From Acidobacteriota bacterium (GTDB lineage: Bacteria; Zixibacteria; MSB-5A5; GN15; FEB-12): a stretch of 64,000 nt of DNA. The translations under genes were made by a program, and so were the position numbers. Below the pieces are notes generated by a model. It was not told the origin of the DNA and did no database searches. It saw only the letters and a list, made by a program, of their open reading frames with translations. This document shows positions 1-8,607 of the stretch, in pieces. How positions within the stretch are numbered: the first letter of the stretch is position 1; each line of letters starts with the position of its first letter. The DNA is taken from positions 1 through 64,000 of the forward strand of contig DATKXK010000013.1 in assembly GCA_035529075.1 (NCBI GenBank), read 5' to 3'.

Positions 1-3000
1 CCGGCTTGGTAATGAACAGGTAGTCAATCAGCGCCGTCAGGTCGCCAATGTCGATGACTCCCTCCGTATCACCGTCAATGTTCGCCTCCTCCGGACACGG
101 AAGTTCCGGAGCCGGCTTGGTGATAAACAGGTAGTCGATCAGCGCCGTCAGGTCGCCAATGTCCACAACCTCACCCGGGTCGCCGTCCACGTTACCCACC
201 TTTTCAACACAGCAGCCGAACAGGTCGCCGCAGCCGGGACGCAGATTCTCCGAATACCACACCCGCGCCGCCTCCATCCGGGCGTCCATGTCTGCCTCCA
301 GGCCGTTCTGCACCGTCGAGACCACCGAGTAGAACGTCATCGTATCAGCGGCTCCGAGCGTAACGTTGTGCTTGAACGTCACGACACCGTGAAGGTCCCC
401 GTTCTCGCTCTCCATACCGTTGTCGTACCCGGTCAGGCTGCCCATGAGCTGCCAGAACCGCGGCGGCTGCAACGTATCGTCGATAAACAGGTTGCTGTCG
501 TTACGACCCGCAAACGCTCCCACGAAAGCCATGTCGTTTACGCAGTTGTTCGTATTGTACTCCACGTTGGTGTACATGCCCAGGAAGGCCTGAGTGCCCC
601 ACCGGTTGGCATGGTCCTGGCACCGCAGCGTGTCCGCAACGTCGTCAGTACCCTGGTAGTAAATCGTCCGGTACTTGGCGTTCGGAATCCCGTTGTTGTT
701 CGAACCGGTGCTGGCCGGAATATCCCAGTCGATGACCTCACCAAAGACCAGGCTGTCGTGCGGGTTGCCGTCGTTCGAAAACACCTGGACCTTCTGGATC
801 ATGAAGAAAGCGCTGTCGCCGCCGCCCGTCGGGGCGTATGTCGTCTTCTCCACGGCCAAAGTCGAATCCCAGTTTACGAACGTACCGGTAAAGTACGCCT
901 GGTAGTTCGGGCCGTCGATCGACTCCGGATCGGCACCACCCGTCACCGGGTAGAAGGCGTGGTCGGTCGCAAAGCCCTGCGCGTGCATGGAATAGCTCAT
1001 CCGGTAACCCTCACCGGGAACATCCTGCACGATGATGGGGCTGCCCGAGTACAGGTAGACGGCCGCACCGACGTCGCAGTCACCCGGATGAATCAGCGTG
1101 TCAGCCGACACGTAGTCCAGATTCAGAGTTCCGGGGCCGCCATTACCGTTGAAGCCCATTTCACCGTTGCTGGTGACGATCAGCTCGACGAAGTCCAGTT
1201 CCTCGGGCGACCGGGCCGTTGCAGCCGTCGACAGGGTGTCAAAGGCCAGCCCGACAACCGTGTCCGCCACCAGGAAGTCCACGATGACGAACGCGACCGA
1301 GTCTCTCGGCTCGGGCGCGTCGGACCACATCGAGACCGCGCCGTTCAGCGCCACGATCGAGCCCGGGGAGTCGATGTTGCCCTCGTGGTTGAGGTAGACA
1401 TCAAACGTCGCCGTGTTGCCGACACCGGCGCTGATGGTCAGGTCGGTGGCGCTGGCCGCCAGCCAGCCGCTCACCGGCGAGGTCTCGGTCAGGACGATGC
1501 TGTCAACGGTCAGCGTCGTGTTACCGTCGTTGACCACCTCTACGGTGACAGTATCGGCGGCACCGTGGTGCACCCATGACGGAAAGCCGATTGCGGCAGG
1601 TGTGAATGCGATCTGCGGCGCCGTGACCGGATCGACGCAGCCGAGCCGGATCCACTTCAGGTCGTTGTTCGTAGCATCACCGCGGCCGATACCGAAATTG
1701 CCCGGAAAGTGGTCCTCGAGGTAGAACATATGCAGGTAGTGAGAACCGGTGTATTCCGGGTCGACGACCAGCAGTTCCGCGCCCGGCCACGTGAGAGCCC
1801 CGGGGTAGGCGGTTACATCCATTCCGTACTTGGCCAACATCACCTTGGTGTCATTCATGCAAACGCCGCCGAACCCGAGCGAGTCGCAGCCCGGCGTGTA
1901 GGTGTTGGTCAGGTTGCGCTCCGCATCCCAGAGCAGGCCGTCCTTAGTGGTCGACACACGCATGTATATCTCACCGTTGGCCTGATACACGCGGCTGGGG
2001 GCCGTGCCGAACGAGGACGCACAGTCGTTGATGATCGGCGGGTCGGCGTAGATGTCGTTCCAGCCGGAGTAGATAACGTACAGGCGGCCATTGCACTCGG
2101 CGATATTGAAGAATGCCAGGTACATTGTATTGGCGCCGCCGAACCCGCACACCTGCGTGTTCCAGTTGATGCCGTATTCACGGTTGGACACGCGGCTGGT
2201 CAGGTCCGTCCGCGATGTCCAGTGGAGCAGTGAGCAGGTGAAGTCGTTGAAAAAGAAGCCGCCCGGCGCGTTGTACACGTCCTCCGGATACGGGTTGGCG
2301 TTCCACAGAACGTGCAGGTAGCCATCGCTGTCATAGAACGGCTGGACCTCAATCCACGGGCCGTATGATCGCTCCACACGGTTGTAATTGGTGATGTTTG
2401 TCGGGCCGCCCCAGTCTGCGCCTCCGTTGGTGGATTCCCGGTAGAACACGTCGCAATCCGAACCGTTGTTCTCGCTGAAGGCCCAGGACGTATGATGGTT
2501 GTAGGCGATGGCCACTTTACCGGAAACGCTCGACGCCGCGATAACGCCGCGATAGTTTGCCGAGTCGATCGTCAGCGGACCTTCCCACGATGTGGTCGCC
2601 CCCATCTGACCGGCGTTCACGGTGCGGAAGTACTGGATGACGACCTCTGTCACGGCCGGCGCGCCCGCGTCGGGAGTGAAGAAAGTCTGCTCATGAGCAA
2701 CCACGTGAACGATCACGTCGCCGCCCCACTCCTGGACTTCAACGATGGGGTGGCGCAAGGCACCGGACCCATCGACAAAGCCGGCCGTGTACTGTTCCGC
2801 CGGGATCACACTGCCGCCGCTCCAGAAGCAACTGTGCAACGACGTGTTGCCGTACATGTGGTTATCCAGATCGCCGCCGGCGTTGTCCTCACCGGCAAGC
2901 ACGATCAACCCGTCAGAGGTTACGTCCGACGAGGCATACCGGCCCTGTTCGTCGGCCGCTCCGAGGACACATCCCGTGTTGATGCCGCGGGGCCAGCCAC

Positions 3001-3439
3001 CGGTGCCCGTCGGATCGTAGACGTTGTAAGCCATGTGCTGTTTGGTAACGTCCGCCTGCACCAGATCCGTATAGGTAAACTGGACCGACGGCGGACCGGG
3101 CGGCTGGCTGAAGTCGATATAGTGGGCCTTAACCGAGTATTGCCAGTCTTCGTACGTCTCTCTCACCGTGATGCCGGGGGACGCCTCGCCACCAGCCACG
3201 GCACCCAGCGAGACCGGCCGGGATGGCTCCGGTACCAGATCATCCTCGTTAAGGACCTTCTCGGTCCTGACCGGTGCCTGGCCAGTGCGCGGGAAGCTGT
3301 ATTGAGTGACGCTGCTCGTGCGCTTGTCAAGCGCACGATCGGTGCCGGTCCGGTCGTAAACCGCCTTCGACGCGACCGTCGCCGCCACGAACGCAAAGCA
3401 CAGCAACGTTAAGAGAAACAAGAAGGGTAGTTTCTTCAT
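1..3439 (-). CDS. Large secreted dockerin-repeat protein, C-terminus cut by window edge
   Basis: The reading frame is open from ATG at 3439 to the left edge, at least 1146 codons. A signal peptide occupies about residues 1-25 (MKKLPFLFLLTLLCF...). Residues ~130-560 have Asp-box-like segments (TNGGADW, TTKDGLLWD) suggesting a sialidase-like beta-propeller. An Ig-like segment lies near 600-690. The visible end carries two 37-residue dockerin-like units with VDIGDLTALIDYLFITKP and NVDGDPGE/NIDGDTEG calcium-loop-like sequences. The DNA of the two units is nearly identical at a 111-bp period. AAGGAG lies 11 nt before the ATG. Probably an exported surface or extracellular protein; substrate unknown. 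The enzyme-like fold is inference, the dockerin-like repeats are seen directly. Confidence 0.8.
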   Translation of the reverse strand, partial: MKKLPFLFLLTLLCFAFVAATVASKAVYDRTGTDRALDKRTSSVTQYSFPRTGQAPVRTEKVLNEDDLVPEPSRPVSLGAVAGGEASPGITVRETYEDWQYSVKAHYIDFSQPPGPPSVQFTYTDLVQADVTKQHMAYNVYDPTGTGGWPRGINTGCVLGAADEQGRYASSDVTSDGLIVLAGEDNAGGDLDNHMYGNTSLHSCFWSGGSVIPAEQYTAGFVDGSGALRHPIVEVQEWGGDVIVHVVAHEQTFFTPDAGAPAVTEVVIQYFRTVNAGQMGATTSWEGPLTIDSANYRGVIAASSVSGKVAIAYNHHTSWAFSENNGSDCDVFYRESTNGGADWGGPTNITNYNRVERSYGPWIEVQPFYDSDGYLHVLWNANPYPEDVYNAPGGFFFNDFTCSLLHWTSRTDLTSRVSNREYGINWNTQVCGFGGANTMYLAFFNIAECNGRLYVIYSGWNDIYADPPIINDCASSFGTAPSRVYQANGEIYMRVSTTKDGLLWDAERNLTNTYTPGCDSLGFGGVCMNDTKVMLAKYGMDVTAYPGALTWPGAELLVVDPEYTGSHYLHMFYLEDHFPGNFGIGRGDATNNDLKWIRLGCVDPVTAPQIAFTPAAIGFPSWVHHGAADTVTVEVVNDGNTTLTVDSIVLTETSPVSGWLAASATDLTISAGVGNTATFDVYLNHEGNIDSPGSIVALNGAVSMWSDAPEPRDSVAFVIVDFLVADTVVGLAFDTLSTAATARSPEELDFVELIVTSNGEMGFNGNGGPGTLNLDYVSADTLIHPGDCDVGAAVYLYSGSPIIVQDVPGEGYRMSYSMHAQGFATDHAFYPVTGGADPESIDGPNYQAYFTGTFVNWDSTLAVEKTTYAPTGGGDSAFFMIQKVQVFSNDGNPHDSLVFGEVIDWDIPASTGSNNNGIPNAKYRTIYYQGTDDVADTLRCQDHANRWGTQAFLGMYTNVEYNTNNCVNDMAFVGAFAGRNDSNLFIDDTLQPPRFWQLMGSLTGYDNGMESENGDLHGVVTFKHNVTLGAADTMTFYSVVSTVQNGLEADMDARMEAARVWYSENLRPGCGDLFGCCVEKVGNVDGDPGEVVDIGDLTALIDYLFITKPAPELPCPEEANIDGDTEGVIDIGDLTALIDYLFITKP

Positions 3440-4124
3440 TATTCCTTAACTCCTTTCATACCCTGCATAGTCGCTTACCCGGCAGTGTCCTGCCGAGTGC
3501 TTCTATATGCGGCCTGCCACCGGGACCATACCGGCGCCAACCGCACTCATTGCAAACGCAACACAGATGTTACCCTTTTCTGCGGATTCACCTCCTTTCA
3601 CGAACCGTGATGCAGAAACCTTGTGAAATGATACGCATGAATTGGTTGGATCTCGTATCGTCCATCCTTCGCCGAGGAGACGACCTTCTGACGATATGGC
3701 GCGTTCAATACTGCCCGACCCGTATTACAAACCACCCGGAGGACCCCTCTCCGCCGGGAAGGTTACATTCCGACATTGATTGGAACGATAACACTGAGGC
3801 TATAACTCCTCCCACAACTGCTACGGTCGGCGGTCTTTGACAGCGCATCCAAAGCGACTGTGGATCCAGCAGGACCAAAACAGCCTGAGTCGGACGCGCA
3901 GGTAGCTGGCGGCCCGAAGCCAGCAACACTGTGATGTGATGCCAGTTGCACACGCCGACATGCTTAAAATACGCCGCCACCGCGCGAATGTCAACTCTTA
4001 TTTTGGATGTGCCCGGCCGGCGCCGGTGTGAAGCCGGAATCGTGGACGCGCTCGGGCTTGTGTGGCGAGGATTCGATTGCAGCAACGTCACATAACGCCG
4101 TTCGCACGACGCGAAGGCGGAAAT
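3440..4124. other. Intergenic stretch with long leader of the secreted protein
   Basis: No convincing gene in this 685-bp gap between two minus-strand genes. It contains a strong promoter-like pair at 3966-3994, a small hairpin with arms CGGCA/TGCCG near 3481-3495, and two minus-strand Shine-Dalgarno-like sites: AAGGAG before the gene at 3439, and AAAGGAGGTGA around 3591-3600 with no good start codon behind it. A 30-codon reading frame opening with GTG near 3800 behind GGGAGGAG could be a leader peptide, but coding evidence is absent. Confidence 0.6.
3966..3994 (-). promoter_or_regulatory. Sigma-70-type promoter for the large secreted protein
   Basis: On the minus strand TTGACA (3994-3989) is followed after exactly 17 nt by TATTTT (3971-3966). 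Transcription would start near 3958, giving a 5' leader of about 520 nt before the ATG at 3439. Confidence 0.6.
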
Positions 4125-5825
4125 CTAGCGGAAGGCCCCAGCCAGGTAAAGGACCAGGCCAGTTATGGCAGTGAGACCGGCAAAGGCGGCAGCAAGCAGC
4201 CAGACCGACGGCGATTTCTTCACCGGCGGCTTTTCCCTTTCGGCTATGGCCTGCATCGAACGGGCGGCCTGGCAACGCTGCTCATAATCCTCCCAGTCCA
4301 GCAAGAGCTGTTCCGGAGTCGGGTACCGGTGGGTCACCCGGATGGCGAGCAACTTGTTGAGCATGAGCATGATGTCCTCAGGCAACTCCAGCCTGACGTC
4401 ATCGAGGCGGAGATTTCCCCCCGCATCGTACTCTGGATTCCGGCCCGTGATCAACTGGTGAAAGATCACTCCCAGCGCATAAATATCGCCTTGCTTGGAC
4501 TGTTTGTGCTCGGGAGGACTGTACCAGTTCTTCTTGCCGGCGGCGTCGTAGTGAACCGGCAAACCGAAATCACAGATTTTCACCTGCTCTTCGGCGGCAA
4601 AGAGGATATTGGAAGGCCGCAGATTGCCGTGAACGATATTGTTCTTGTGGGCGAAGTCCAGTCCCAGGGCAACATCGAGGATAATGTTGGTCGCTTTCTG
4701 CCAGGGATACTTGCGAACCATCCGTTCGGCCAGCGATCCACCCTGGGCGTACTCCGAAATCACCACCGTGGACTTGTTGTCTCCACCGGAGCCGAGGATG
4801 TTTATGATGTTCTTATGCTTCAGCGAGGAGAGCAGTTTCGCCTCCTTGCGACCGGCTTCACCCTTGGTATGCTTCTTTATGATGTAAAACCGCTTGTTGA
4901 CCTTGTTTTCCACCAGTATGGTGGAACTGAACTTGGACTCCTTGATGGTATCCAGGTACCGACATTTGCCGATGAATGACTCTGAACCGCGTACCGAGAA
5001 GTGGTCGCCCTTCTCCTGTTCAGTTCCTCCGCCGATGGCGTTCAGAAGAGCGTCTTTCAGCTCCACGGCCGACTGGAAGCGGTCCTTGGCGTCCTGGGCC
5101 AGGCACCGCTGGACGATCTCATCAAACACCGGGTCGATCTGCTTATTGACCTCGGAAGGCAGTTTGAAGCGCCCCAGGGGCTTCTTACTGACCAGGATCT
5201 CGTAGATGATGACGCCCATTGCATAGATGTCGGTAGTGTGATCCACGTTCGTGGAGGACACTTTCTGCTCCGGGGACATGTAGGAGAGGGTCCCCATGAT
5301 CACGTCTGAGGAGGTCATTTCGCTGTCGGGCGTGCCCACTATCTGCGCGATCCCGAAATCGGCCACGCGTGGATTCCCCTGGCGGTCGATCAGGATGTTG
5401 GCCGGCTTTATGTCGCGGTGAATCACGCCGTTCTTGTGCGCGTAGTCGAGCGCCTTGCAGACCTGCGCCACCATCTCCAGTTTGGTTTTCAGCGGGATCC
5501 TGGTCGACTCGATCACCTCGCGCAGTGACGTGCCGTCGACATATTCCATGACAAAGTAGTAGCGGTTACCGGCCTTGCCCTTGTCGATGACGTGAACGAT
5601 GTTCGGGTGATTGAGACGAGCGATGACCATCGATTCGCGCTGGAATCGACGCACCAGTTCGGGATCGCTGCTCAGCTTGCTGAAGAGAATCTTTATCGCC
5701 ACGTCCCTGTTTAGCGACGCCTGGCGGGCTCTGTAAATCTCGGCGATTCCCCCCTGGCCGATCTTACCGGTGAGAATGTAGTCACCGATTTTGACCTGTT
5801 TGGATTGTAGTGCTGCCTGTGTCAT
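4125..5825 (-). CDS. Membrane-anchored tandem kinase/pseudokinase (Hanks type)
   Basis: 566 aa. The first Ser/Thr kinase domain (~13-270) is complete: glycine loop GKIGQGGIAEIY, VAIK Lys45, HRD Asp138, DFG 156-158, APE-like SYMSPE near 181-186. A second kinase-like domain (~290-510) keeps a Lys at 317 and DFG at 419-421, but HRDxxxxN reads HGNLRPSN, so the catalytic Asp is Asn401 and the domain is predicted dead. A transmembrane helix (541-563) ends the protein, placing both kinase domains in the cytoplasm. The pseudokinase may regulate the active domain or recruit substrates; that is inference. It is a separate unit from its neighbours, with a terminator of the upstream gene in between. Confidence 0.92.
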   Translation of the reverse strand: MTQAALQSKQVKIGDYILTGKIGQGGIAEIYRARQASLNRDVAIKILFSKLSSDPELVRRFQRESMVIARLNHPNIVHVIDKGKAGNRYYFVMEYVDGTSLREVIESTRIPLKTKLEMVAQVCKALDYAHKNGVIHRDIKPANILIDRQGNPRVADFGIAQIVGTPDSEMTSSDVIMGTLSYMSPEQKVSSTNVDHTTDIYAMGVIIYEILVSKKPLGRFKLPSEVNKQIDPVFDEIVQRCLAQDAKDRFQSAVELKDALLNAIGGGTEQEKGDHFSVRGSESFIGKCRYLDTIKESKFSSTILVENKVNKRFYIIKKHTKGEAGRKEAKLLSSLKHKNIINILGSGGDNKSTVVISEYAQGGSLAERMVRKYPWQKATNIILDVALGLDFAHKNNIVHGNLRPSNILFAAEEQVKICDFGLPVHYDAAGKKNWYSPPEHKQSKQGDIYALGVIFHQLITGRNPEYDAGGNLRLDDVRLELPEDIMLMLNKLLAIRVTHRYPTPEQLLLDWEDYEQRCQAARSMQAIAEREKPPVKKSPSVWLLAAAFAGLTAITGLVLYLAGAFR

Positions 5826-5839
5826 AACGATCGAGATCC

Positions 5840-5875
5840 AAAAAAAACGGGGACAGCCGTTCCGTCGGCTATCCC
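5840..5875 (-). terminator. Rho-independent terminator of the cohesin-like gene
   Basis: On the minus strand a 10-bp stem with one mismatch (GGGATAGCCG / CGGCTGTCCC, 5875-5850) has a 6-nt loop and is followed by CG and a run of eight T. It lies just past the stop at 5906 and before the kinase start. Confidence 0.85.
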
Positions 5876-5905
5876 TGTATAAATCGGCAGCTTGAGAGAG
5901 ATGGT

Positions 5906-6763
5906 TTATTTGACCAGGACCATTTTTTTTGTTTCGGAGCCGCTGCCGTAATCGAGGCGGTAGAAGTAAATTCCGCTGGGCTGGCCCGAGGCGTCATACT
6001 CGAGCCGGTGGACACCGGCCGAGCACCAGCCGTCGGCCACCAACCCAACCCGTTGCCCCAGAACGTTGAAGACCTCCAGCTTGACGTGGCTGGCCTCCGG
6101 AAGCGAGAATTCAAGCATCGTCGCCGGGTTGAACGGATTCGGGTAGTTCTGCGACAGCGAGTACTGCGCCGGCAGCAGGCCGTCGTCCGACTCGTTATCC
6201 ACCGCCGTCGGCGTCTCCAGCACCACTGCCCCCGGCGAGAAGCGAGGCAGGTAAATCTTCAAACCGGTATTGTCGGCCACCGCGATCCTTGTCCACCAGT
6301 GAATGTCGCCCATGATCAGGGAATCCTGGTTAATCGAGTCAATCGCAAAAATTCCCGGCGGCGCTGTTGCGGACAGGCTGAAAAACAACTCGGCAAGCAC
6401 CCCCGACTCGGCCGTGATGGTGGGCAGCGGGGAGACAAAGGCATCCGGCACGTAAGTGATTTTCACGGTCCGGTCTTCCGCCTTATCATTCACCAGACCC
6501 CCGAAATTGTCCGATTTGAGCGACCCCGCAAAGGAAACGGAATCCAGAGTCAGGTAGGGGCTCTCATACCGCAGAGGGATCTCCATACCGGAGATGGCAA
6601 GGTCGTTATTAGTTAACCGGACCTTGACACCGAACTGGCCACCGCGGGCCGCTTCGACCGAGTCCACCGAGATGAGGCCGTTCCAGGGTATCCCCTGAGC
6701 CCAGCCCGAGACACCCGAAAGCAAGACTACCAGAGCCGTAAGTGCAGTAACAAATCGCATCAT
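5906..6763 (-). CDS. Secreted cohesin-like protein with T9SS C-terminal sorting domain
   Basis: 285 aa from ATG 6763, chosen because AAAAGGA sits 8 nt upstream; ATG 6772 abuts the ribosome site and longer readings give no plausible signal peptide. Residues 1-22 form a signal peptide (MMRFVTALTALVVLLSGVSGW). Residues ~25-165 resemble the cohesin fold (ISVDSVEAARGGQFGVKVRL, SGMEIPLRY), a beta-sandwich that in known systems binds dockerins. Residues ~205-285 are a type IX secretion sorting domain: LSQNYPNPFNP, VFNVLGQRV, GIYFYRLDYG, ending KMVLVK. It is likely exported by T9SS and fixed at the outer surface. Dockerin-like proteins lie elsewhere in the window. Cohesin-like is a sequence-pattern call, not proof of dockerin binding. 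Confidence 0.85.
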   Translation of the reverse strand: MMRFVTALTALVVLLSGVSGWAQGIPWNGLISVDSVEAARGGQFGVKVRLTNNDLAISGMEIPLRYESPYLTLDSVSFAGSLKSDNFGGLVNDKAEDRTVKITYVPDAFVSPLPTITAESGVLAELFFSLSATAPPGIFAIDSINQDSLIMGDIHWWTRIAVADNTGLKIYLPRFSPGAVVLETPTAVDNESDDGLLPAQYSLSQNYPNPFNPATMLEFSLPEASHVKLEVFNVLGQRVGLVADGWCSAGVHRLEYDASGQPSGIYFYRLDYGSGSETKKMVLVK

Positions 6764-7152
6764 CGAAATCATCCTTTTCCCATGACCGGCTGAACACCCC
6801 TCGTAAGCGTCCAGTCCCGGCCTGTAGTGCCGCTTTAACCGACTTGCAGCGCAAATGCTATGCCGGGACCGGCAGGTCACCGGACGGCGGGTGCCAGCCG
6901 CAATCACCGGCTGCCGACACGGCCGAACCGGCCTGCCCGCCAGCATCTTCCAAGCTTTAGCGGTCTGGTGTCTACAAACTGAACAGGACGCACTGTCCGT
7001 TTTCCGGCGGGTATACTTGCGCACCGGTTTTCATACGCAGCAGACAGTTACAATATCGAGGTTCTCACCTGAAAAGTCAAGCCTTGCGGAAACTACGGGC
7101 CGGTCTTCTCTGATAGATACGGGCAGGTTGAGGGCCAAGGAGTGTCGGCGGC
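6764..7152. other. Intergenic stretch upstream of the cohesin-like gene
   Basis: 389 bp without a gene. A minus-strand TTGACT at 7080-7075 could be a -35 element, but the nearest -10-like TATTGT is 19 nt away, so the promoter is doubtful. No riboswitch or terminator for the upstream PDZ gene was recognised. Confidence 0.4.
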
Positions 7153-8607
7153 CTACTTCCAATCCGTCTTGACGTTCACGAACATCGTCTTGTTGTCGCG
7201 CCAGATGAAGAAGATGACCTCGACGGGCCGGGAAGCCTCGATCAACTTCACAGCCTCCCGGACGTCCTCAACGGACGTAACGGGTGTGTTGCCGATCCTC
7301 TGGACGACGTCGGCGATCTGCAGCCCTCCCAGCATGGCCAGGCCGCCTCGCTGCATCTCCGAGACGACAACGCCGCGGAAGCTGCTCTCATCCTGGTTGT
7401 AGCGGACAAAATCGGCAAAGACGAGATCCCGCACCTTGAACTCGAGGCTCTCACTCTCATACTCCGGCGCGTCCGACGGCGCCAGCGGCGCCTTGTCCAG
7501 CCAGGTAAGCAGCTTCAGCGTATCGGTCGCCATTTCACTCGGTCTGAAGACGGAGAACTCAACCGCCGAACCGGCCTCCATCTGGGCAATACGACGCTGA
7601 AAGATCGGAAGCCGCTCGTCCCGATCCACCTGGACGGCCTCTCCGTTCACCTCGTAAATAACGTCGCCGATCCGCAGGTCGGCGACTTCGGCCGGCGATC
7701 CGCTCATGACGTCGTTGACAATGATGCCGCCCGGGGTTTCGATGCCGAGAAACTCGGCAATATCCGGGGTCAGGGCCTGCAACGTGATGCCCAGCCAGGC
7801 TCGATCGACCCTGCCGCGTTGCGGCGGATCGGCGATCATCTTGGCCAGGCGCTCGCCCGTAATCACGCCCAGGAGCGGGATGTCAAACTCGCCAAACGAC
7901 TCGATCAGCCCGCCGGCATCGGCCTGGGCCGCCGTCGGGTCCATCAGCGAGCCCAGAACGCCGACCGGGGTCAGCCGTTCATCGAACAGCACGGACGACA
8001 TCTCCAGCCCCGAGAAGCCGACCGTCAGCGCGAATTTCTCAGGTGTTTCAACCAGTGAGGACACCATGCCGATATCGGCGGCCAGGGGCGGGTGAACGAA
8101 CTCGGGCAGCAGCATGAAAAGTGCCAGCCAACTTCCCACCTCAAACTGACGATTGACGGCGAACCTGACCGGCGTGAATTCCGCACCTTCCGCGTCAAGA
8201 ACGCGGGCAAAGGCAATCCGCGTGAAGCGATCAGTACCCAGGTACTCGGCTTCATACGTGCGGTCGTCGAACGTATGAGCCTCTATTCTCGTCGGTGTGA
8301 TCTTCACCTGCATGCCGGACATCGAGGAGAAGACGTTGTCCTGGCTCAGGAAGCTGCCGTCGAAAATGAGCAGCCCGTCCTCTCTGACCACGGTCGCGAG
8401 CAGGCGCTGCTCCTGTTCATTGGTGTGCGTGCCGAACGACAACTCCACCTTCAGATCGATTATCACCGAGAACGAGCGAACCAGCTTGTCCAGCCGGTCG
8501 AAATCGAAGGATTGAGCGTCGACGCGACAGGCCGGCAGGACAACCGCTGCCGCGACAACCGGCAGAATGATCCGACCGAGCCATGGGCGCAGGAGTCTAC
8601 TCCTCAT
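7153..8607 (-). CDS. HtrA-like pseudoprotease with two PDZ domains
   Basis: 484 aa. An N-terminal hydrophobic export signal ends near VLPAC27 or VDA31. Residues ~35-265 align in layout with the trypsin-like domain of the upstream HtrA gene but have no GNSGGP, no TxxH and no matching Asp; the nucleophile region reads SSVLFDERLTPVGVLG. Two PDZ domains follow (~268-355 with WLGI and GDVIYEVNG; ~405-475 with GGLQIADVVQRIGN). Its ATG lies 11 bp inside the end of the protease gene and has AAGGGG in front, so the two are probably translated together. It may be a regulatory or substrate-binding partner of that protease in the envelope. Loss of catalysis is visible; the partnership is inferred. Confidence 0.85.
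   Translation of the reverse strand: MRSRLLRPWLGRIILPVVAAAVVLPACRVDAQSFDFDRLDKLVRSFSVIIDLKVELSFGTHTNEQEQRLLATVVREDGLLIFDGSFLSQDNVFSSMSGMQVKITPTRIEAHTFDDRTYEAEYLGTDRFTRIAFARVLDAEGAEFTPVRFAVNRQFEVGSWLALFMLLPEFVHPPLAADIGMVSSLVETPEKFALTVGFSGLEMSSVLFDERLTPVGVLGSLMDPTAAQADAGGLIESFGEFDIPLLGVITGERLAKMIADPPQRGRVDRAWLGITLQALTPDIAEFLGIETPGGIIVNDVMSGSPAEVADLRIGDVIYEVNGEAVQVDRDERLPIFQRRIAQMEAGSAVEFSVFRPSEMATDTLKLLTWLDKAPLAPSDAPEYESESLEFKVRDLVFADFVRYNQDESSFRGVVVSEMQRGGLAMLGGLQIADVVQRIGNTPVTSVEDVREAVKLIEASRPVEVIFFIWRDNKTMFVNVKTDWK

Noticed and set aside
368-1579. 403-codon plus-strand reading frame
   Set aside because: Lies antisense to the large secreted protein, whose frame, signal peptide and dockerin repeats are convincing. 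Arg/Val/His-rich sequence is typical of a GC-rich shadow.
3580-3601. Similarity to the 16S rRNA 3' end (CACCTCCTTTCA)
   Set aside because: Only about 20 bases match, with a gap, and no other rRNA sequence is adjacent. Read on the other strand it is simply a strong Shine-Dalgarno-like site.
3705-4091. 128-codon minus-strand frame in the left intergenic region
   Set aside because: It spans the predicted promoter, begins with no ribosome site and shows no domain; only a short leader peptide inside it remains possible.
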